From: Chloroflexota bacterium
GTDB lineage: Bacteria > Chloroflexota > Anaerolineae > Anaerolineales > Villigracilaceae
Assembly: GCA_016191845.1 (NCBI GenBank)
Contig: JACPVF010000011.1
Coordinates: forward strand, 124,001-188,000
Direction: 5' to 3'
DNA length: 64,000 nt
This document shows, piece by piece, positions 56,156 through 64,000 of this stretch (positions within the stretch are counted from its first letter, which is position 1; each line of letters starts with the position of its first letter). Position numbers and translations under genes: made by a program. The notes below the pieces were generated by a model. That model did no database searches. It was not told where the DNA came from and saw nothing but the letters and a program-made list of their open reading frames with translations.

Positions 56156-56242
56156 GGGGTTCTCCAAAACAGGGTTGAGTTCTTCGACATTCTACCTGAT
56201 GGACAGACCATCCCCACTCACCCATTGGTAGACCAGGGGGCT

Positions 56243-57460
56243 TTACTTCAACGCCTCGACCGACTCTTTTGCCACGACCTCAGGCGATTCGCCGTTCAAG
56301 ATACGCCCCAACGCCGTCTGGAAGACGGGGCCCACTGTGAGGACCAGGTCGTTGGCGGGCATGACCTGCGCCGATTGCGAGACAGCATCCAGGGCGCCGC
56401 GTGGGTCGAGGGTCTTGAGCGCGTTGGGACGCGGCGGCAGATAGCCCAAAGCCTGGTCCCATTGGGCGAGGAAATCGCCTGCGGTGAGCCACTCGGCCAA
56501 TTCGGCGGCCAGCGGGTCGGTTTGCGGATTCGAGCCCGCCAGCGCCCAGACCCAGCCCCTGGCAAGGGTGAATGGAGTCCCATCGAGGCTGGGCAACGGC
56601 ATCAAAGCGGAAGCAGACGGAGGGTCCAGCAGGGAGCGTGAGGACCAGGCCACGGTCAGGTCGGCGCGGCCATCTTCGAAGGCGTTCCAGGCAGCATCCC
56701 CTGACCCAACCGCGGTCAGGCGGGCCGACTTCAGCGCCTGCAGCACGCGCACCAAGGCGGCTTCATCCAGGGTGGGATGGTTGGCATCGTCGACCAGGGG
56801 TGTACCCGTGGACAGGTATAAGCTGAGCAGGACCAGGCTGTTCGAGTCGCTGGTGTCGATGGACAAGGAGTGGCGATCCACAAACAGATCAGCCCAGGCG
56901 GAGGGAGGGATTTCGAATTGAGCGGAGCGGTACGCCACGGCCAGCATGTCGCCCGCAAAGGGCAGACCGTAGGCGGTCTTTTGGACCTGCCCCAACTGAC
57001 GGGCGTAGGGATACCAGTCGGGATCGGCCAGTTGGTTCGTGAGGCCTTCGAGCGGGTGGACCATGCCTTTGAGGGCAGCAGCCTCCAGGTCGGCACGGGA
57101 AAGGGCCACCAGATCGGGCAGGGCGCTGGGCGCGACGGAACGGGTAAGGGACAGCGCCTCAAGCAGGCCGACCTCATCTTTTGACCCCTTGATACGGACC
57201 TCGAGCGTCAGACCTGGATGCGCCACGGTAAACGCATCCAGCCGCGCCCTGAGCAGGGACGCGGCGGGGGTATCGGCGTTGGGGTCGAATTGTGGAGGAA
57301 GCCAGATGCGCAGGGAGCGGACAGCAAGTTGGGTGGCCGTCGGCGGCGCAGGCGGCTGCGTCTCGGTGACGGGAGCAGGCGCGGGGGTGGAGGAGGGGGT
57401 CAGCGTGCTGCAAGCGGTGAGGGCCGCCAGCAGGAGCAATCCCAGAAGGCGGCGCATCAA
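56243..57460 (-). CDS. Orphan extracellular solute-binding lipoprotein (sugar type)
   Basis: The 405-residue lipoprotein has a signal with lipobox LTAC and a Pro/Thr tether to about residue 45. The family 1 binding fold follows: LRIWLPPQFD, DAFTVAHPGLTLEVRIKGSK, LPDLVALSRADLEAAALKG and YGLPFAGDMLAVAYRS. No permease or ATPase is nearby. Its first four bases overlap the stop of an M42 peptidase gene (ATGA), so it is translated with peptidases. It could use a shared permease or act as a surface receptor. Confidence 0.87.
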   Translation of the reverse strand: MMRRLLGLLLLAALTACSTLTPSSTPAPAPVTETQPPAPPTATQLAVRSLRIWLPPQFDPNADTPAASLLRARLDAFTVAHPGLTLEVRIKGSKDEVGLLEALSLTRSVAPSALPDLVALSRADLEAAALKGMVHPLEGLTNQLADPDWYPYARQLGQVQKTAYGLPFAGDMLAVAYRSAQFEIPPSAWADLFVDRHSLSIDTSDSNSLVLLSLYLSTGTPLVDDANHPTLDEAALVRVLQALKSARLTAVGSGDAAWNAFEDGRADLTVAWSSRSLLDPPSASALMPLPSLDGTPFTLARGWVWALAGSNPQTDPLAAELAEWLTAGDFLAQWDQALGYLPPRPNALKTLDPRGALDAVSQSAQVMPANDLVLTVGPVFQTALGRILNGESPEVVAKESVEALK

Positions 57461-58455
57461 TCCAGCTTGACAGGCAATTTGAGCAGGGCGGTCAGCAATT
57501 TGACCGTGTTCTCCAGATCGACCATGTCGATCATCTCGGACGGCGAGTGGACGTAGCGCACAGGCACCGACAGCGCCCCCGAGAGATTACCCGCGCGCGC
57601 GACCTGCATGGCGCGCGCATCGGTGGAGCCGATGGTGAGCACTTCGCGCTGATAGGGGATGCGCGCCTTCTCGGCGGTGCGGGTCATCCAGCGCACCACC
57701 GACGGGTCGGCCAGCATACCCACGTCGCGGATCTTGACAGCGGGGCCCTTGCCCAACGCTACCTCGAGCTTGTGCGCGTCGGGGGTGTCGCCCGAGGGGG
57801 TGACATCCACAGCGATGGAGATCTCGGGGTCGAGGCCGAAGGCGGCCGCAGCGGCGCCGATGGTGCCGACCTCCTCCTGCACAGTGAAGACGAAATACGC
57901 CTCATTCGGCGTGGACTTAAGGGCACGCAGCGTTTCGATGGCGACCAGCACGCCCGCGCGGTTGTCCAGCGACTTGGCGACCACACGCGAGCCAAAATCC
58001 TGGAAGGGGCGGTCGAAGGCGGCCACATCGCCGACCTGGACGGGACAATCCTTGCGTCCCGTGGCGCCCACATCGAGGAACATCTTGTCGGCAGAGGGGA
58101 TCTCGGTAACCTTTTCGAGACGGTCATAGCCGATCAGGCCCGCTGTGCCGTTCAGGAAGCGAACACGTCCGCTGAGCAGGTAACGGCCAAAGACGCCGCC
58201 GATGGGCGCAAAGCGCACGAACCCGCGCTCGTCCACGTGGCTGATGATCAGACCGATCTCGTCCATGTGAGCGGCGATCAGGATGCGCTTACCGCCCGGG
58301 CCGAGCGTCCCTTTGCGGACGATGAGGTTGCCCAGCGCGTCCACGCGGATCTCATCAGCCAGCGGCTCGACCTCGGCGCGGATCACGGCGCGGATGGCGT
58401 CTTCGTAGCCCGAGGGGCTGAAGGTTTCGGTGAGTTTTTGCAGGAGTTGTTTCAT
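57457..58455 (-). CDS. M42 family aminopeptidase, paralogue 1
   Basis: The 332-residue enzyme has the M42 metal sites: His63 in AAHMDEIGLI, Asp in SLDNRAG, the catalytic Glu pair in VQEEVG, Asp in AVDVTPSGD and His in RYVHSP. Family members form large tetrahedral 12-mers that digest peptides in the cytoplasm. It starts the pair with the binding lipoprotein, whose start overlaps its stop. Two related genes lie upstream on the same strand. Confidence 0.93.
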   Translation of the reverse strand: MKQLLQKLTETFSPSGYEDAIRAVIRAEVEPLADEIRVDALGNLIVRKGTLGPGGKRILIAAHMDEIGLIISHVDERGFVRFAPIGGVFGRYLLSGRVRFLNGTAGLIGYDRLEKVTEIPSADKMFLDVGATGRKDCPVQVGDVAAFDRPFQDFGSRVVAKSLDNRAGVLVAIETLRALKSTPNEAYFVFTVQEEVGTIGAAAAAFGLDPEISIAVDVTPSGDTPDAHKLEVALGKGPAVKIRDVGMLADPSVVRWMTRTAEKARIPYQREVLTIGSTDARAMQVARAGNLSGALSVPVRYVHSPSEMIDMVDLENTVKLLTALLKLPVKLD

Positions 58456-58481
58456 GATGTCTCGCCTTTTAGAAAGTTTAC

Positions 58482-58543
58482 AGACCTCGGAAGTCTGTTG
58501 AGAGTCTTCCTGATGGGTGAAACGGATGAGACTTCCGAGGTCT
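58482..58543. repeat. 15-bp inverted repeat between S51 and M42 genes
   Basis: AGACCTCGGAAGTCT (58482-58496) and AGACTTCCGAGGTCT (58529-58543) are exact complements with a 32-base loop. The right arm overlaps the stop codon of the S51 gene by one base. Each arm is itself partly palindromic (AGAC...GTCT). Confidence 0.8.
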
Positions 58544-59256
58544 CACAATGGAATTGGTTCGCCCGCGCGATAACTTTTGTCGGCGTCGCGGGTCAACAAA
58601 TGGACCTGGCTGGTACCCAGCACCTGCCACTCCCCGCCCAGCCTGCCGACCAGGGCAGTGTCTTCGTCCACGCCGAGGGCATATTCGCCGTCCTTGAGGG
58701 TCTTGCGCAAGGCGGTCACCATCGGCTTGAACATGGCGGGCATGGCATCGAAGTGCGGCAGGACGTAGGAGGCCGACATCACGCCGAAGGCCGAGGGCGT
58801 CCCATTGCCGAACATGCGGAAGTTGGGTAGCTTCTGCCCGAGGATCATCGCGCCCGCCGAACAGCCCGCATAGATGGCTCCACGCGCCCAGGCCTTCTGG
58901 GCTGCATTCCAGGCGCGGCTGCCGTTCAGGGTCTGGTACAGGTAATTTGGGTCGCCGCCCGAAAAGTAGATCAAGTCGGCGGCTTCCAGCGTGGACTCGA
59001 ACTGTGGGTCATCGGCTGAAGCGCGGTCGATGATGCGCAAGGCCGAGACATCCGCGCCGAGTTTTTGGAAATGTTCGACACCCATGTTCGACCAGCGATT
59101 GATGCTGCCGTCGCCTTCCCTGCCTGCCGCCGTCGGCAGGCAGACCACGCGCGGCCTGCGGCCGTCCAGGTTGAGACTATCAAGCAGGAAACGGTCAATG
59201 GGTTCGACCACGGGCAGGTATTCGCCTGCGCCGTACAGGGCGATCAATCCGTTCAT
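58543..59256 (-). CDS. Peptidase S51 family protein (dipeptidase E/cyanophycinase-like)
   Basis: The 237-residue protein has the class I glutamine amidotransferase-like fold of family S51. The nucleophile Ser is in the elbow YAGCSAGAMILG, preceded by YFSGGDPNYLYQTL. The conserved VMSASYVLPHFD supplies the His region, and GVDEDTALV matches GIDExTAL of cyanophycinase/PepE. It probably cuts Asp-containing dipeptides or related amides. It sits among M42 peptidases on the same strand. Confidence 0.88.
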   Translation of the reverse strand: MNGLIALYGAGEYLPVVEPIDRFLLDSLNLDGRRPRVVCLPTAAGREGDGSINRWSNMGVEHFQKLGADVSALRIIDRASADDPQFESTLEAADLIYFSGGDPNYLYQTLNGSRAWNAAQKAWARGAIYAGCSAGAMILGQKLPNFRMFGNGTPSAFGVMSASYVLPHFDAMPAMFKPMVTALRKTLKDGEYALGVDEDTALVGRLGGEWQVLGTSQVHLLTRDADKSYRAGEPIPL

Positions 59257-59301
59257 GAGTACCTCTAAATATGGTCAACGCTCTTCGCGCTTCGACTTCA
59301 C

Positions 59302-60351
59302 TCAGCGCGAGGCGATCACGCTTTTCGTCACCCGTCCCAGCGCGGCATGGATCAGGTTGAGTGTGTTCTTCCAATCGTCCACGCGCGAGATGCTGATCGG
59401 CGAATGGGTGTAACGATGCGGCACCGAGATCGAGACAGTCGGGATGCCCGCGCGCGCCGTCTGGATGGCGCCCGAGTCCGTGCCGCCGCCGCCAGGCTGG
59501 CGCAGTTGATACGGGATTCCCTCCGCCTCAGCCGTCTCCGTCAAAAAGCGGATCAGGCGCGGGTCGTGGACGGTATGCCCATCCACGGTGTAGATGGCGG
59601 GGCCGAGTCCCAGTTTGGTGTTGTAGGCCACGCTTTCGCTGCCGTCGTGCATGGGCAGATCGTGGGCGGGAGTCGAATCGATGGCGAAGGCCAGATCGGG
59701 ATCGAAATAATGAGCGGCCACCTTCGCGCCATGCAGACCGATCTCCTCCTGCACCGAGAAGGCCAGGCACAGGTCCACGTTGGCGGGAGCATGCTTAAGC
59801 AGCTCGATCAGGATCGCCACGCCGATACGGTCATCGATGGACTTGGAGAGAATCGACGGACCCACACGGCGGAATTGGGTGGCAAAAGTGGCGCGGTCGC
59901 CAACCCTGGCCTTGCCGCTCGGACCGAGGTCGATGCGCAGCGCATCCACGCCCACCTTGCGGGTACGCGAGTCGGGCGAGAGCAAGTGAATCGGCGCAGC
60001 GCCGATCACACCGGGCGTGTGGTCCCTGCCCACGATGACCTGTTTGCCCAGCAGGTGACGGTCATCGATTCCGCCGACATGTTCGAAGCGATACAGTCCG
60101 TCGCCGTCATCCGCGACGATCATGAAGCCGATCTCGTCCATGTGCGCATCCAACATCACGCGCGGACGGTTGCGTCCCGTGCCGCGCTTGGTGACCAGCA
60201 CGCTGCCGAGCGCGTCCACCTTGACCTCATCGGCGTAAGGCTTGACCTCGTCCAGCACGATCTTGCGGACCTCGCCTTCGTCGCCAGAGACGCCCACGGC
60301 GTTGCAGAGTTTTTCGAGCAGTTTGAATTGGGCAGCGCCAAGTGTCAGCAT
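59302..60351 (-). CDS. M42 family aminopeptidase, paralogue 2
   Basis: The 349-residue enzyme has DAHMDEIGFM, SIDDRIG (instead of LDNR), VQEEIG, AIDSTPAHD and HRYTHSP. These are all the expected metal and catalytic positions of M42. The ATG at 60351 is one base after the stop of paralogue 3 (TAACATG), so they are coupled; a longer frame would overlap that gene. By eye it is clearly diverged from paralogues 1 and 3. Confidence 0.93.
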   Translation of the reverse strand: MLTLGAAQFKLLEKLCNAVGVSGDEGEVRKIVLDEVKPYADEVKVDALGSVLVTKRGTGRNRPRVMLDAHMDEIGFMIVADDGDGLYRFEHVGGIDDRHLLGKQVIVGRDHTPGVIGAAPIHLLSPDSRTRKVGVDALRIDLGPSGKARVGDRATFATQFRRVGPSILSKSIDDRIGVAILIELLKHAPANVDLCLAFSVQEEIGLHGAKVAAHYFDPDLAFAIDSTPAHDLPMHDGSESVAYNTKLGLGPAIYTVDGHTVHDPRLIRFLTETAEAEGIPYQLRQPGGGGTDSGAIQTARAGIPTVSISVPHRYTHSPISISRVDDWKNTLNLIHAALGRVTKSVIASR

Positions 60352-60352
60352 G

Positions 60353-61411
60353 TTATTCCCAGACAATCTTTTCGATGAAGTCGGCTTCAAGCGCGCCGAT
60401 GAATTCAGCCAGCAATCGTCCCACGCGCTGAATATCCTTGAGCGTGACCAACTCGACAGGCGTATGCATGTAGCGCAGCGGGATGCCCAGCACCATGGTG
60501 GGAATGCCTTCCGCGGCCAGTTGCAGCGTCATCCCGTCGGTACCCGAGGACTGCGGCATGGGCTCGATGGTGTAGGGGATCTCGAGCTTGTCGGCCAATT
60601 CCTTGAAACGGCTGTGCAGGAAGGGGTGGATGTTCGGACCCAGGCCAAGGGTCAGCCCCTTGCCAAGCGGGAAGGTCTCCCAGCCGTTCGCGCCCGGGCC
60701 CTTGGCAAAGGTGACGTCCACGGCGACAGCCAGGCTGGGATTCAACGCAAAGGCTGAGGTCCCCGCGCCTTTGGCGCCAACCTCCTCCTGGGTCGAGGCT
60801 ACCGCCCACACATCCCAGGCATGGGCCTTGCCCTGCAACTCGTTCAGGGCCACCGTCAGCGCGGCGACCGAGGCGCGGTTATCCAGCGAATGCCCGTTGA
60901 GAACTTCACCCGCCATCTCGACGGGCGGCGTGTCGAACGAGATCAAATCGCCGACTTGCACACGTCGCTTCACTTCGGCAGGAGTCAGGCCCGTGTCTAC
61001 CACGAGATGCTCCAGCGTGAGGAAGCCGTCGTTCGCGCCTGCGGGCAGGAGTTTGCCCATCGGCATGGCTACCACGCCAGGCAGGTCGCCGCCCTCAGCA
61101 TGGACCAGCACGGGCGTGCCAGGCAGGACGCGCACATCCACGCCGCCGACACCCGCCGTGTAGAGGAATCCATCCACGACCTTCTTGACAATCAGGCCGA
61201 TGGCGTCCATGTGGGTGGCAATCAACAGCGAGGGACGCGGCTCGGGACCGCTCCCCTTCTTGAGGGCGTGCAACGACCCGAGGCGGCTGTAGTGGACCTC
61301 GTCCACCAATGGTTTCCACTCCGCCTCGATCAGGCGGGCGGCGGGGGCTTCATGGCCCGAAAGGCCCGAAACCGTGAGCAGGGATTTCAGAAAAGGAAGT
61401 AAGTCTGTCAT
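60353..61411 (-). CDS. M42 family aminopeptidase, paralogue 3
   Basis: The 352-residue enzyme begins MTDLLPFLKSLLTVSGLSGH and shows ATHMDAIGLI, SLDNRAS, TQEEVGAKG, AVDVTFAKG and RYMHTPVE. In the first motif Ala replaces the usual Glu of HMDEIG; this is not a metal ligand, so activity is expected. The start lies two bases after the stop of the Thr/Pro-rich protein gene. It is the first of the three M42 genes in the transcription order. Confidence 0.93.
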   Translation of the reverse strand: MTDLLPFLKSLLTVSGLSGHEAPAARLIEAEWKPLVDEVHYSRLGSLHALKKGSGPEPRPSLLIATHMDAIGLIVKKVVDGFLYTAGVGGVDVRVLPGTPVLVHAEGGDLPGVVAMPMGKLLPAGANDGFLTLEHLVVDTGLTPAEVKRRVQVGDLISFDTPPVEMAGEVLNGHSLDNRASVAALTVALNELQGKAHAWDVWAVASTQEEVGAKGAGTSAFALNPSLAVAVDVTFAKGPGANGWETFPLGKGLTLGLGPNIHPFLHSRFKELADKLEIPYTIEPMPQSSGTDGMTLQLAAEGIPTMVLGIPLRYMHTPVELVTLKDIQRVGRLLAEFIGALEADFIEKIVWE

Positions 61412-61413
61412 GG

Positions 61414-61869
61414 TTATTGGAAGGCGGTCGGTGATGTGGTGGGCGTTCCCGTGGGGGTATCCGTGGGGAGAGGTGTGTTCGTCGGGGAAGGCGTGATGGA
61501 AGGAGTCCAGGTGGGCGAGGGCGTCCAAGTGGGGGTGTCGCTGGGGATCAGAGTGGCGGACGGGGTCCAGGTGGGCGGCAGGAAGGGCGTCCACGAGGCG
61601 GTGACGCTCGGGGTGATGGACGGCGTCAACGACGGGGTGACCGTCACGATCCACGGAGTGATGCTGCCTGTCGGGGTGATGGGAGTGGGCGTCAGGGGCA
61701 CGAGGGTGGGAGGCAGGCCTGTGGCGGTCAGCGTGGGCGTGGGGGTCGGGCTGTGGTCGGGCGCGATCAACAAGGCAAATCCCCCGATGCAATAGCATAC
61801 GAGCGAAAACCCGATGATGGAAACGAGGATCAGGCGCAGACGGGCGCGGGCGTCGGTGGTTTCGCGCAT
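61414..61869 (-). CDS. Membrane-anchored Thr/Pro-rich protein
   Basis: The 151-residue protein has a short charged start, one membrane helix ([25 protein letters not shown]) and about 105 residues that are almost only Thr, Pro and Ser with repeated TPTWTPS-like units. There is no globular domain. It could be a cell-surface stalk. It heads the minus-strand M42 block and is divergent from the SbcC-like gene. An in-frame upstream ATG at 61890 is possible, but 61869 gives a better membrane start. Confidence 0.7.
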   Translation of the reverse strand: MRETTDARARLRLILVSIIGFSLVCYCIGGFALLIAPDHSPTPTPTLTATGLPPTLVPLTPTPITPTGSITPWIVTVTPSLTPSITPSVTASWTPFLPPTWTPSATLIPSDTPTWTPSPTWTPSITPSPTNTPLPTDTPTGTPTTSPTAFQ

Positions 61870-61880
61870 AACGGTTCGAT

Positions 61881-61886
61881 TATAAT
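61881..61886 (+). promoter_or_regulatory. -10 box of the SbcC-like gene (probable leaderless)
   Basis: TATAAT ends nine bases before the ATG and no ribosome site fits. The promoter must lie in the start of the divergent gene, whose ATG is only 26 bases from this one. Confidence 0.5.
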
Positions 61887-61895
61887 CCATCCAAC

Positions 61896-64000
61896 ATGAT
61901 TCCCCTCAAACTGCGCATCGCTGGCTTCCTTTCGTACCGCGAACCCGTCGAACTGGACTTCACGGGCTTCGACCTGGCCTGCATCTCGGGCCACAACGGC
62001 GCGGGCAAATCGTCGCTGCTCGACGCCATCACCTGGGCGATCTTCGGGCAGGCGCGCAAACGCGACGACTCGCTGGTCAACTTGCAATCGAAGGCCGCCG
62101 AGGTGGCGCTGACCTTCAGTTACGAGAACAACGTCTATCGCATCCAGCGCACGCTGCCGAGGGGCAAGACCACCATCCTCGAATTTCAGGTGGCCGACGG
62201 CGAGTCCTGGCGGCCGCTGACCGAAAAGACGCGCAGCGAAACCGAGGCGCGCATCCGCCAGACTCTGCGGCTGGATTACGATACCTTCGTCAATGCCTCG
62301 TTCTTTTTGCAAGGCAAGGCCGACGAATTCACCCAGAAAAAGGCCAGCGAGCGCAAGGCCGTGCTAGGCTCGATCCTCGGGCTGGAAATGTGGGAGACCT
62401 ACCGCGAGCGCACTGCCGAACGACGCAAGGCCATCGAGCACGAAGTGAGCGAAATCGAAGGCCGCGTCGCCGAGATCGACGCCGAACTGGCCGAGGAGGA
62501 ACCGCGCAAAGCGCGCCTGGCCGAACTCGACACGCAACTGAAAACCCTGACCTCGCTGCGCGCGACGCAAGAAGCCGCGCTGGAAAACATCAAGCGGACC
62601 TCCGCTTCGCTGGCCGAACAACGCCGACTGGCGGATACCCTCTCGGCGGCCCTGACCCGCTCGCAAAACGGCCTGTCTGGACTTCAGGCCCGTCTCGCCG
62701 CCAAAGAAGCGGATGCCTCCACCTATGCGGATCTCGTCAACCGCGCCGATCAGGTCGAGTCCGCGTACCAGGCCTGGCAGTCGGCCCGCGCCGAGGTCGC
62801 CCGCCTGGACGGGGTGGCGGCCCAATTCCGGGAGCATGATGAGAAACGTCAGCCCCTGCTGCGCGAGATCGAAGCGGAGAAGGCCAGGCTGGAACAGGAA
62901 TTAACGTCGCTGACGGAACAGTCAGAGGCGGTGCAGGCCCAATTTGCAACAGCCGAAGAGCTGAAAAACAAAATTTCCGCCGCCCAATCCGCGTTGGAGG
63001 AAATCACCTTCAAGCTGACTACGCGCAAAGAGATCGAATCTCAACTCCAGGCGGGGCGCGAGAGGCAGGCGGAGCTCAAGGCGGAGAACGAGGCGCTCAA
63101 GGTCCAGATGGACGAGATGAAGACGCGCATCGACCGCCTAGAAGAAACCGAAGGCGCGGAATGTCCGCTGTGCGGCCAGCCGCTGACCGCCGATCACCGC
63201 CTGCAAACCATCGAGCAGTTGAAGCAGGACGGCAAGGGCTCGGGCGACCGCTATCGCGCCAACCAGGTCGAGATCAAGGATCTGACCGAGCGCGTCAAGG
63301 CCGATGAGGCCCGCATCACATCCCTCTCCTCCGCCGAGCGCGAACAATTGGCCGCGTCCAACAGCGTCTCGCAGTTGACGGAACGGCTGGAGGCGCTGGA
63401 ACGTCAATACCAGGAATGGGAGCAGACAGGCGCGAAGCGCTTGAAGGAAGTGACCAAGATCCTGGAAAGTGGCAAGTATGCCGTCGAGGCCCACAAGGCG
63501 CTGGCCAAGCTCGACAAGGAACTGGCACGGCTGGGCTACGACCCGTCGGCGCACGAGGCGGCCCGTCAGGCGGAGGTAAGTCAGCGCGAGGCGGAAGGTC
63601 AACACCTGAACCTTGAAAAAGCCAAAGCGGCGTTGAAACCCATCGAGGATGAGATCGCCAACTTGAGATCGGAAATCGGGAGTCGGGAAACGGAGATCGG
63701 AGCGCAGCAAGCCGACTATGAGCGTGTCGCGTCGGCGCTGGCGGCGGCCGAGGCCCAATCTCCCAGCCTGGACCAGGCCGAGCGCGAGTACTTCCGCCTG
63801 CGCGAACAGGAGAACCAGGCCCGCGACGAGATGGTGGCCGCCCGTCAAAAAGTGGACGTATTGGCCTCGCAGCGCGCGCGCAAAGTGGACCTGCTGACTC
63901 AACGCGAGGAACTTCAGCACAACATCGTGCGCCATAAGACGATCGAGCGCGCCTTTGGCAAGGACGGCGTCCCCGCCCTGCTGATCGAGCAGGCCCTGCC
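61896..64000 (+). CDS. sbcC: SbcC/Rad50-like SMC-family ATPase, N-terminal part (runs off window)
   Basis: The frame starts at the ATG at 61896 and is open to the window end, giving 701 codons. The start [20 protein letters not shown] and Walker [21 protein letters not shown] are typical of SbcC/Rad50. A long coiled coil follows, with a zinc hook at Cys423-Pro-Leu-Cys426 ([11 protein letters not shown]) at its tip. The returning coil reaches the end; the signature and Walker B are outside. With SbcD/Mre11 it processes DNA ends and hairpins; no sbcD is seen in the window. Confidence 0.93.
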   Translation, partial: MIPLKLRIAGFLSYREPVELDFTGFDLACISGHNGAGKSSLLDAITWAIFGQARKRDDSLVNLQSKAAEVALTFSYENNVYRIQRTLPRGKTTILEFQVADGESWRPLTEKTRSETEARIRQTLRLDYDTFVNASFFLQGKADEFTQKKASERKAVLGSILGLEMWETYRERTAERRKAIEHEVSEIEGRVAEIDAELAEEEPRKARLAELDTQLKTLTSLRATQEAALENIKRTSASLAEQRRLADTLSAALTRSQNGLSGLQARLAAKEADASTYADLVNRADQVESAYQAWQSARAEVARLDGVAAQFREHDEKRQPLLREIEAEKARLEQELTSLTEQSEAVQAQFATAEELKNKISAAQSALEEITFKLTTRKEIESQLQAGRERQAELKAENEALKVQMDEMKTRIDRLEETEGAECPLCGQPLTADHRLQTIEQLKQDGKGSGDRYRANQVEIKDLTERVKADEARITSLSSAEREQLAASNSVSQLTERLEALERQYQEWEQTGAKRLKEVTKILESGKYAVEAHKALAKLDKELARLGYDPSAHEAARQAEVSQREAEGQHLNLEKAKAALKPIEDEIANLRSEIGSRETEIGAQQADYERVASALAAAEAQSPSLDQAEREYFRLREQENQARDEMVAARQKVDVLASQRARKVDLLTQREELQHNIVRHKTIERAFGKDGVPALLIEQAL

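Noticed and set aside
61436-61795. 119-codon Gly/Val-rich frame opposite the Thr/Pro-rich protein
   Set aside because: It is the antisense of Thr/Pro codons. The minus-strand frame has a membrane helix and operon context.

Overview
The window is a 64 kb stretch of a GC-rich bacterial chromosome. It has dense genes, Gram-positive-style Shine-Dalgarno sites, many lipoproteins and membrane proteins with Thr/Pro-rich linkers, a serS T-box leader, an MsmX/MalEFG-type sugar transporter and a ROK regulator. I infer a member of the Chloroflexota, probably class Anaerolineae. This rests on gene families and protein style only; there is no rRNA in the window. No phage, insertion sequence or CRISPR array is visible.

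Layout. 1-7 kb is housekeeping: the 5' end of mfd, pth, a secreted membrane-anchored protein, a Roadblock/LC7 protein, pyrG, plsC-terC and eno. 7-18 kb is a maltodextrin/starch locus: ROK regulator, ABC ATPase, lipoprotein binding protein, two permeases, a secreted GH13 amylase and a cytoplasmic GH13 enzyme, interrupted by a ferritin-like/CCC1 iron transporter. 18-31 kb holds a 1511-residue membrane protein with tandem 612-bp repeats, a sirtuin, small membrane proteins, a GT2 enzyme, a large S41 protease lipoprotein, and an ECF sigma-DegV-transmembrane protein operon. 31-39 kb holds uvrA, a LysM protein, rpsT, argS, a cyclic-2,3-diphosphoglycerate synthetase-like gene and tRNA-Glu(TTC). 39-46.6 kb is signalling and proteolysis: a SpoIIAA/STAS-like protein, a GAF-GAF-GGDEF protein, an HtrA-like protease paired with a LuxR-type regulator, an M19 dipeptidase and a four-S1-domain protein. 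46.7-50.4 kb holds a chelatase locus and a membrane protein-lytic transglycosylase pair. 50.4-56 kb holds a two-component system, a sugar-phosphate transferase, T-box-serS and small membrane genes. 56-62 kb is a minus-strand run with an orphan binding lipoprotein, three M42 peptidase paralogues and an S51 peptidase. The window ends inside an SbcC/Rad50-like gene.

The most notable signal is in the chelatase locus. A ChlI-like frame ends four bases after an A9 tract, and the -1 frame continues without a stop into a von Willebrand A domain. This looks like a chlD gene that uses programmed -1 frameshifting to make both the small and the medium chelatase subunits. Second is a perfect 16-bp LexA-like palindrome filling the spacer of the promoter of the membrane protein-transglycosylase pair. 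Other points of interest are several probable leaderless promoters (TATAAT 6-12 nt before ATG), the 612-bp protein repeats, a bacterial cDPG-synthetase-like gene and several dispersed inverted-repeat elements.
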